A stretch of 64,000 bases of DNA from Bromus sterilis (taxonomy: Eukaryota; Streptophyta; Magnoliopsida; Poales; Poaceae): assembly GCA_950022295.1 (NCBI GenBank), contig OX465599.1, positions 2,480,001 through 2,544,000 of the forward strand. The letters run 5' to 3'. The first letter of the stretch is position 1, and every line of letters begins with the position of its first letter. This document shows positions 53,718-62,761 of this stretch, piece after piece. The notes under the pieces were generated by a model. The model saw nothing but the letters and a program-made list of their open reading frames with translations. It was not told the DNA's origin and ran no database searches. The position numbers and the translations under genes were made by a program.

Positions 53718-54162
53718 AAAACTCGCAATTTTGGCCGATTCTGGCCTGTTTCATGGGCTATTAATCACAGTTACATGGGCTATTAATCATCGTTTTGGAT
53801 CCCCAGAGTGATTTCCATCATTGAAGAACCCAGGGTGCATTTATGTGCCGGTTATCAACCCTCGCAGTTTTGGCAGATTCTGGGTTGTTTCATGGGCTAT
53901 TAATCACCGTTTTGGGTCCCCGGAGTGATTTCCACCATTGACGAACCCCAGGGTGCATTTACGTGCCGGTCATCAATACTCGCAGTTTTGGCCGATTCTG
54001 GCCTGTTTCAAGGGCTATTAATCACCGTTACATGGGCTATTAATCACCGTTTTGGGTCCCCGGAGTGATTTCCACCATTGACGAACCCCAGGGTGCATTT
54101 ACGTGCCGGTAATCAACACTCGCAGTTTTGGCCGATTCTGGCCTGTTTCATGGGCTATTAAT

Positions 54163-54280
54163 CACCGTTTTGGGTCCCCGGAGTGATTTCCACCATTGAC
54201 GAACCCCAGGGTGCATTTACGTGCCGGTCATCAACACTCGCAGTTTTGGCCGATTCTGGCCTGTTTCATGGGCTATTAAT
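54163..54280 (+). repeat. Reference short monomer (118 bp)
   Basis: This copy matches the consensus I read across the array and serves as the standard for variants described elsewhere. It starts at CACCGTTTTGGGTCCCC and ends at TTTCATGGGCTATTAAT. GC is 62 of 118. It holds seven CpG sites, close to the roughly eight expected from its C and G content, so CpG is not strongly depleted. It contains a 6-bp inverted repeat, AATCAC and GTGATT, across the junction with the previous monomer, and two GGCC sites six bases apart. 118 modulo 3 is 1, so any reading frame shifts by one base at each monomer. Confidence 0.95.
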
Positions 54281-54536
54281 CACCGTTTTGGGTCCCCGGA
54301 GTGATTTCCACCATTGACGAACCCCAGGGTGCATTTACGTGCCGGTCATCAAAACTCGCAATTTTGGCAGATTCTGGCCTGTTTCATGGGCTATTAATCA
54401 CAGTTACATGGCTATTAATCATCGTTTTGGATCCCCAGAGTGATTTCCATCATTGAAGAACCCAGGGTGCATTTACGTGCCGGTTATCAACACTCGCAGT
54501 TTTGGCCGATTCTTTCCTGTTTCATGAGCTATTAAT

Positions 54537-54676
54537 CACCGTTTTGGGTCCCCGGATTGATTTCCACCATTGACGAACCCCAGGGTGCATTTACGTGCCG
54601 CTCATCAACACTCGCAGTTTTGGCCGATTCTGGCCTGTTTCATGGGCTATTAATCACCGTTACATGGGCTATTAAT
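54537..54676 (+). repeat. Reference long monomer (140 bp)
   Basis: This is the long size class: a 118-bp monomer plus a 22-bp addition at positions 54655-54676. The addition is a tandem duplication of the monomer end. The block beginning CATGGGCTATTAATCACCG is present at 54641-54662 and again at 54663-54684, the two copies differing only at their last base (A versus T). The last A gives the diagnostic string CGTTACATGGG, an easy marker of long monomers throughout the window. About one monomer in three is long (10 of 27 in the 27-mers, 13 of 29 in the 29-mers, 4 of 9 in the 9-mers). Confidence 0.93.
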
Positions 54677-54864
54677 CACCGTTTTGGGTCCCCGGAGTGA
54701 TTTCCTCCATTGACGAACCCCAGGGTGCATTTACGTGCCGGTCATCAACACTCGCAGTTTTGGCCGATTCTGGCCTGTTTCATGGGCTATTAATCACCGT
54801 TTTGGGTCCCCGGAGTGATTTCCACCATTGACGAACCCCAGGGTGCATTTACGTGCCGGTCATC

Positions 54865-57161
54865 AAAACTCGCAATTTTGGCCGATTCTGGCCTGTTTCA
54901 TGGGCTATTAATCACAGTTACATGGGCTATTAATCATCGTTTTGGATCCCAGAGTGATTTCCATCATTGAAGAACCCAGGGTGCATTTACGTGCCGGTTA
55001 TCAACCCTCGCAGTTTTGGCAGATTCTGGGTTGTTTCATGGGCTATTAATCACCGTTTTGGGTCCCCGGAGTGATTTCCACCATTGACGAACCCCAGGGT
55101 GCATTTATGTGCCGGTCATCAATACTCGCAGTTTTGGCCGATTCTGGCCTGTTTCATGGGCTATTAATCACCGTTTTGGGTCCCCAGAGTGATTTCCTCC
55201 ATTAACGAACCCCAGGGTGCATTTACGTGCCGGTCATCAACACTCACAGTTTTGGCCGATTCTGGGTTGTTTCATGGGCTATTAATCACCGTTACATGGG
55301 CTATTAATCACCGTTTTGGGTCCCCGGAGTGATTTCCACCATTGACGAACCCCAGGGTGCATTTACGTGTCGGTCATCAACACTCGCAGTTTTGGCCGAT
55401 TCTGGGTTGTCTCATGGGTTATTAATCATAGTTACATGGGCTATTAATCACCGTTTTGGGTCCCCGGAGGGATTTCCACCATTGACGAACCCCAGGGTGC
55501 ATTTACGTGCCGGTAATCAATACTCGCAGTTTTGGCCGATTCTGGCCTGTTTCATGGGCTATTAATCACCGTTTTGGGTCCCCGGAGTGATTTCCACCAT
55601 TGACGAACCCCAGGGTGCATTTACGTGCCGGTCATCAACACTCGCAGTTTTGGCCGATTCTGGCCTGTTTCATGGGCTATTAATCACCGTTACATGGGCT
55701 ATTAATCACCGTTTTGGGTCCCCGGAGTGATTTCCACCATTGACGAACCCCAGGGTGCATTAACGTGCCGGTCATCAACACTCACAGTTTTGGCCGATTC
55801 TGGGTTGGTTCATGGGCAATTAATCACCGTTTTGGGTCCCCGAAGTGATTTCCACAATTAACGAACCCCAGGGTGCATTTACGTGACGGTCATCAGTCCT
55901 CGCACTTTTGGCCGATTTTGGCCTGTTTCATGGGCTATTAATCACCGTTACATGGGCTATTAATCACCGTTTTGGGTCCCCGGAGTGATTTCCACCATTG
56001 ACGAACCCCAGGGTGCATTTACGTGCCGGTCATCAATACTCGCAGTATTGGCAGATTCTGGCCTGTTTCATGGGCTATTAATCACCGTTTTGGGTCCCCA
56101 GAGTGATTTCCTCCATTGACGAACCCCAGGGTGCATTTACGTGCCGGTCATCAACACTCGCAGTTTTGGCCGATTCTGGCCTGTTTCATGGGCTATTAAT
56201 CACAGTTACATGGGCTATTAATCACCGTTTTGGATCCTCGGAGTGATTTCCATCATTGACGAACCCCAGGGTGCATTTACGTGCCGGTCATCAACACTCG
56301 CAGTTTTGGCCGATTCTGGCCTGTTTCATGGGCTATTAATCACCGTTTTGGGTCCCCGAAGTGATTTCCACAATTGACGAACCCCAGGGTGCATTTACGT
56401 GACGGTCATCAGTCCTCGCACTTTTGGCCGATTTTGGCCTGTTTCATGGGCTATTAATCACCGTTACATGGGCTATTAATCACCGTTTTGGGTCCCCGGA
56501 GTGATTTCCACCATTGACGAACCCCAGGGTGCATTTACGTGCCGGTCATCAATACTCGCAGTTTTGGCAGATTCTGGCCTGTTTCATGGGCTATTAATCA
56601 CCGTTTTGGGTCCCCAGAGTGATTTCCTCCATTGACGAACCCCAGGGTGCATTTACGTGCCGGTCATCAACACTCGCAGTTTTGGCCGATTCTGGCCTGT
56701 TTCATGGGCTATTAATCACAGTTACATGGGCTATTAATCACCGTTTTGGATCCTCGGAGTGATTTCCATCATTGACGAACCCCAGGGTGCATTTACGTGC
56801 CGGTCATCAACACTCGCAGTTTTGGCCGATTCTGGCCTGTTTCATGGGCTATTAATCACCGTTTTGGGTCCCCGGAGTGATTTCCACCATTGACGAACCC
56901 CAGGGTGCATTTACGTGCCGGTCATCAAAACTCGCAATTTTGGCCGATTATGGCCTGTTTCATGGGCTATTAATCACCGTTTTGGGTCCCCGGAGTGATT
57001 TCCACCATTGACGAACCCAGGGTGCATTTACGTGCCGGTCATCAACACTCGCAGTTTTGGCCGATTCTGGCCTGTTTCATGGGCTATTAATCACCGTTTT
57101 GGGTCCCCGGAGTGATTTCCACCATTGACGAACCCCAGGGTGCATTTACGTGCCGGTCATC
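54865..57161 (+). repeat. Region D, block with 516-bp duplication (2,297 bp)
   Basis: The start matches 62762 to the end of the window at offset 7,897, with shared rare variants GTTGTCTCATGGGTT (near 55408), GCATTAACGTG (near 55756) and GGTTGGTTCATGGGCAATT (near 55801). A 516-bp segment is then duplicated locally: CGAAGTGATTTCC at 55841 and 56357, GGATCCTCGG at 56232 and 56748. A 78-residue open frame near 55.4 kb exists only because chance substitutions removed stops; it is satellite sequence, not a gene. Confidence 0.82.
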
Positions 57162-59320
57162 AAAACTCGCAATTTTGGCCGATTCTGGCCTGTTTCATGG
57201 GCTATTAATCACAGTTACATGGGCTATTAATCATCGTTTTGGATCCCCAGAGTGATTTCCATCATTGAAGAACCCAGGGTGTATTTACGTGCCGGTTATC
57301 AACACTCGCAGTTTTGGCCGATTCTGGGTTGTTTCATGGGCTATTAATCACCGTTTTGGGTCCCCGGAGTGATTTCCACCATTGACGAACCCCAGGGTGC
57401 ATTTACGTGCCGGTCATCAACACTCGCAATTTTGGCCGATTCTGGCCTGTTTCATGGGTTATTAATCATAGTTACATGGGCTATTAATCACCGTTTTGGG
57501 TCCCCGGAGTGATTTCCACCATTGACGAACCCCAGGGTGCATTTACGTGCCGGTCATCAACACTCGCAGTTTTGGCCGATTATGACCTGTTTCATGGGCT
57601 ATTAATCACCGTTTTGGGTCCCCGAAGTGATTTCCACAATTGACGAACCCCAGGGTGCATTTACGTGACGGTCATCAGTCCTCGCACTTTTGGCCGATTC
57701 TGGCCTGTTTCATGGGCTATTAATCACCGTTTTGGGTCCCCAGAGTGATTTCCACCATTGACGAACCCCAGGGTGCATTTACGTGCCGGTCATCAACACT
57801 CGCAGTTTTGGCCGATTTTGGCCTGTTTCATGGGCTATTAATCACCGTTTTGGGTCCCCGGAGTGATTTCCACCATTGACGAACCCCAGGGTGCATTTAT
57901 GTGCCGGTCCTCAACACTCGCAGTGTTGGCCGATTCTGGCCTGTTTCATGGGCTATTAATCACCGTTACATGGGCTATTAATCACCGTTTTGGGTCCCCG
58001 GAATGATTTCCACCATTGACGAACCCTAGGGTGCATTTACGTGCCGGTCATCAACACTCACAGTTTTGGCCGATTCGGGGTTGTTTCATGGGCTATTAAT
58101 CACCGTTTTGGGTCCTCGGAGTGATTTTCACAATTGACGAACCCTAGGGTGCATTTACGTAACGGTCATCAGTCCTCGCACTTTTGGCCGATTCTGGCCT
58201 GTTTCATGGGCTATTAATCACCGTTACATGGGCTATTAATCACCGTTTTGGGTCCCCGGAGTGATTTCCACGATTGACGAACCCCAGGGTGCATTTACGT
58301 GCCGGTCATCAACACTCACAGTTTTGGCCTATTCTGGGTTGTTTCATGGGCTATTAATCACCGTTTTGGGTCCCCGGAGTGATTTCCACAATTGACGAAC
58401 CCCAGGGTGCATTTACGTGACGGTCATCAGTCCTCGCACTTTTGGCCGATTCTGGCCTGTTTCATGGGCTATTAATCACCGTTACATGGGCTATTAATCA
58501 CCGTTTTGGGTCCCCGGAGTGATTTCCACCATTGACGAACCCCAGGGTGCATTTATGTGCCGGTCATCAACACTCGCAGTTTTGGCCGATTCTGGCCTGT
58601 TTCATGGGCTATTAATCACCGTTTTGGGTCCCCGGAGTGATTTCCACCATTGACGAACCCCAGGGTGCATTTACGTGCTGGTCATCAACACTCGCAGTTT
58701 TGGCAGATTCTGGGTTGTTTAATGGGCTATTAATCACCGTTTTGGGTCCCCGAAGTGATTTTCACAATTGACGAACCCTAGGGTGCATTTACGTAACGGT
58801 CATCAGTCCTCGCACTTTTGGCCGATTCTGGCCTGTTTCATGGGCTATTAATCACCGTTACATGGGCTATTAATCACCGTTTTGGGTCCCCGGAGTGATT
58901 TCCATGATTGACGAACCCCAGGGTGCATTTACGTGCCGGTCATCAACACTCACAGTTTTGGCCGATTCTGGGTTGTTTCATGGGCAATTAATCACCGTTT
59001 TGGGTCCCCGGAGTGATTTCCACAATTGACGAACCCCAGGGTGCATTTACGTGACGGTCATCAGTCCTCGCACTTTTGGCCGATTCTGGCCTGTTTCATG
59101 GGCTATTAATCACCATTACATGGGCTATTAATCACCGTTTTGGGTCCCCGGAGTGATTTCCTCCATTGACGAACCCCAGGGTGCATTTACGTGCCGGTCA
59201 TCAACACTCGCAGTTTTGGCCGATTCTGGCCTGTTTCATGGGCTATTAATCACCGTTTTGGGTCCCCGGAGTGATTTCCACCATTGACGAACCCCAGGGT
59301 GCATTTACGTGCCGGTCATC
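57162..59320 (+). repeat. Region D, block with C-type insert (2,159 bp)
   Basis: The first about 600 bp (GGTGTATTT monomer, GGGTTATTAATCATAG, then GATTATGACCTG at 57578) copy the start of the region C 29-mers at 33755 and 37455, with GATTATGACC at the same distance of 416 bp from the block start. From about 57.96 kb the block copies 52.36-53.72 kb at offset 5,603. Confidence 0.83.
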
Positions 59321-60467
59321 AAAACTCGCAATTTTGGCCGATTCTGGCCTGTTTCATGGGCTATTAATCACAGTTACATGGGCTATTAATCATCGTTTTG
59401 GATCCCCAGAGTGATTTCCATCATTGAAGAACCCAGGGTGCATTTACGTGCCGGTTATCAACCCTCGCAGTTTTGGCAGATTCTGGGTTGTTTCATGGGC
59501 TATTAATCACCGTTTTGGGTCCCCGGAGTGATTTCCACCATTGACGAACCCCAGGGTGCATTTACGTGCCGGTCATCAATACTCGCAGTTTTGGCCGATT
59601 CTGGCCTGTTTCAAGGGCTATTAATCACCGTTACATGGGCTATTAATCACCGTTTTGGGTCCCCGGAGTGATTTCCACCATTGACGAACCCCAGGGTGCA
59701 TTTACGTGCCGGTAATCAACACTCGCAGTTTTGGCCGATTCTGGCCTGTTTCATGGGCTATTAATCACCGTTTTGGGTCCCCGGAGTGATTTCCACCATT
59801 GACGAACCCCAGGGTGCATTTACGTGACGGTCATCAACACTCGCAGTTTTGGCCGATTCTGGCCTGTTTCATGGGCTATTAATCACCGTTTTGGGTCCCC
59901 GGAGTGATTTCCACCATTGACGAACCCCAGGGTGCATTTACGTGCCGGTCATCAAAACTCGCAATTTTGGCAGATTCTGGCCTGTTTCATGGGCTATTAA
60001 TCACAGTTACATGGCTATTAATCATCGTTTTGGATCCCCAGAGTGATTTCCATCATTGAAGAACCCAGGGTGCATTTACGTGCCGGTTATCAACACTCGC
60101 AGTTTTGGCCGATTCTTTCCTGTTTCATGAGCTATTAATCACCGTTTTGGGTCCCCGGAGTGATTTCCACCATTGACGAACCCCAGGGTGCATTTACGTG
60201 CCGCTCATCAACACTCGCAGTTTTGGCCGATTCTGGCCTGTTTCATGGGCTATTAATCACCGTTACATGGGCTATTAATCACCGTTTTGGGTCCCCGGAG
60301 TGATTTCCTCCATTGACGAACCCCAGGGTGCATTTACGTGCCGGTCATCAACACTCGCAGTTTTGGCCGATTCTGGCCTGTTTCATGGGCTATTAATCAC
60401 CGTTTTGGGTCCCCGGAGTGATTTCCACCATTGACGAACCCCAGGGTGCATTTACGTGCCGGTCATC
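59321..60467 (+). repeat. Region D, 9-mer HOR triplet copy 1 (1,147 bp)
   Basis: Nine monomers, four long: 9 x 118 plus 87 less 2 gives 1,147. The 87 reflects one 21-bp addition (ACATGGCTATT). Markers at 59401 and 60033. Private difference: GTGACGGTCATCAACAC near 59827 where the other copies have GTGCCGG. Confidence 0.9.
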
Positions 60468-61614
60468 AAAACTCGCAATTTTGGCCGATTCTGGCCTGTT
60501 TCATGGGCTATTAATCACAGTTACATGGGCTATTAATCATCGTTTTGGATCCCCAGAGTGATTTCCATCATTGAAGAACCCAGGGTGCATTTACGTGCCG
60601 GTTATCAACCCTCGCAGTTTTGGCAGATTCTGGGTTGTTTCATGGGCTATTAATCACCGTTTTGGGTCCCCGGAGTGATTTCCACCATTGACGAACCCCA
60701 GGGTGCATTTACGTGCCGGTCATCAATACTCGCAGTTTTGGCCGATTCTGGCCTGTTTCAAGGGCTATTAATCACCGTTACATGGGCTATTAATCACCGT
60801 TTTGGGTCCCCGGAGTGATTTCCACCATTGACGAACCCCAGGGTGCATTTACGTGCCGGTAATCAACACTCGCAGTTTTGGCCGATTCTGGCCTGTTTCA
60901 TGGGCTATTAATCACCGTTTTGGGTCCCCGGAGTGATTTCCACCATTGACGAACCCCAGGGTGCATTTACGTGCCGGTCATCAACACTCGCAGTTTTGGC
61001 CGATTCTGGCCTGTTTCATGGGCTATTAATCACCGTTTTGGGTCCCCGGAGTGATTTCCACCATTGACGAACCCCAGGGTGCATTTACGTGCCGGTCATC
61101 AAAACTCGCAATTTTGGCAGATTCTGGCCTGTTTCATGGGCTGTTAATCACAGTTACATGGCTATTAATCATCGTTTTGGATCCCCAGAGTGATTTCCAT
61201 CATTGAAGAACCCAGGGTGCATTTACGTGCCGGTTATCAACACTCGCAGTTTTGGCCGATTCTTTCCTGTTTCATGAGCTATTAATCACCGTTTTGGGTC
61301 CCCGGAGTGATTTCCACCATTGACGAACCCCAGGGTGCATTTACGTGCCGCTCATCAACACTCGCAGTTTTGGCCGATTCTGGCCTGTTTCATGGGCTAT
61401 TAATCACCGTTACATGGGCTATTAATCACCGTTTTGGGTCCCCGGAGTGATTTCCTCCATTGACGAACCCCAGGGTGCATTTACGTGCCGGTCATCAACA
61501 CTCGCAGTTTTGGCCGATTCTGGCCTGTTTCATGGGCTATTAATCACCGTTTTGGGTCCCCGGAGTGATTTCCACCATTGACGAACCCCAGGGTGCATTT
61601 ACGTGCCGGTCATC
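60468..61614 (+). repeat. Region D, 9-mer HOR triplet copy 2 (1,147 bp)
   Basis: Exactly 1,147 bp after copy 1 (markers 60548 and 61180). Private difference: GGGCTGTTAATCACAG near 61140. Confidence 0.9.
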
Positions 61615-62761
61615 AAAACTCGCAATTTTGGCCGATTCTGGCCTGTTTCATGGGCTATTAATCACAGTTACATGGGCTATTAATCATCGTTTTGGATCCC
61701 CAGAGTGATTTCCATCATTGAAGAACCCAGGGTGCATTTACGTGCCGGTTATCAACCCTCGCAGTTTTGGCAGATTCTGGGTTGTTTCATGGGCTATTAA
61801 TCACCGTTTTGGGTCCCCGGAGTGATTTCCACCATTGACGAACCCCAGGGTGCATTTACGTGCCGGTCATCAATACTCGCAGTTTTGGCCGATTCTGGCC
61901 TGTTTCAAGGGCTATTAATCACCGTTACATGGGCTATTAATCACCGTTTTGGGTCCCCGGAGTGATTTCCACCATTGACGAACCCCAGGGTGCATTTACG
62001 TGCCGGTAATCAACACTCGCAGTTTTGGCCGATTCTGGCCTGTTTCATGGGCTATTAATCACCGTTTTGGGTCCCCGGAGTGATTTCCACCATTGACGAA
62101 CCCCAGGGTGCATTTACGTGCCGGTCATCAACACTCGCAGTTTTGGCCGATTCTGGCCTGTTTCATGGGCTATTAATCACCGTTTTGGGTCCCCGGAGTG
62201 ATTTCCACCATTGACGAACCCCAGGGTGCATTTACGTGCCGGTCATCAAAACTCGCAATTTTGGCAGATTCTGGCCTGTTTCATGGGCTATTAATCACAG
62301 TTACATGGCTATTAATCATCGTTTTGGATCCCCAGAGTGATTTCCATCATTGAAGAACCCAGGGTGCATTTACGTGCCGGTTATCAACACTCGCAGTTTT
62401 GGCCGATTCTTTCCTGTTTCATGAGCTATTAATCACCGTTTTGGGTCCCCGGAGTGATTTCCACCATTGACGAACCCCAGGGTGCATTTACGTGCCGCTC
62501 ATCAACACTCGCAGTTTTGGCCGATTCTGGCCTGTTTCATGGGCTATTAATCACCGTTACATGGGCTATTAATCACCGTTTTGGGTCCCCGGAGTGATTT
62601 CCTCCATTGACGAACCCCAGGGTGCATTTACGTGCCGGTCATCAACACTCGCAGTTTTGGCCGATTCTGGCCTGTTTCATGGGCTATTAATCACCGTTTT
62701 GGGTCCCCGGAGTGATTTCCACCATTGACGAACCCCAGGGTGCATTTACGTGCCGGTCATC
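61615..62761 (+). repeat. Region D, 9-mer HOR triplet copy 3 (1,147 bp)
   Basis: Exactly 1,147 bp after copy 2 (markers 61695 and 62327), with no private difference that I noticed. The next marker, 62842, has the shortened GGATCCCAGAG that starts the following block, as at 54945. Confidence 0.9.

Larger units (their letters stand above)
53718..54864 (+). repeat. Region D, single 9-mer HOR (1,147 bp)
   Basis: This is a single copy of the 9-mer that occurs three times at 59321-62761. Markers at 53798, 54430 and 54945 correspond to 59401, 60033 and 60548 at offset 5,603. A private substitution, GGATTGATTTCC near 54554, separates it from the later copies. It includes the ACATGGCTATT one-base deletion near 54410. 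Confidence 0.88.

Noticed and set aside
55329..55565. Open reading frame of 78 codons
   Set aside because: Same reason: chance removal of stops (for example GGAGGGATTTCC near 55466) in satellite sequence. 118 and 140 bp are not multiples of 3, so frames cannot persist.
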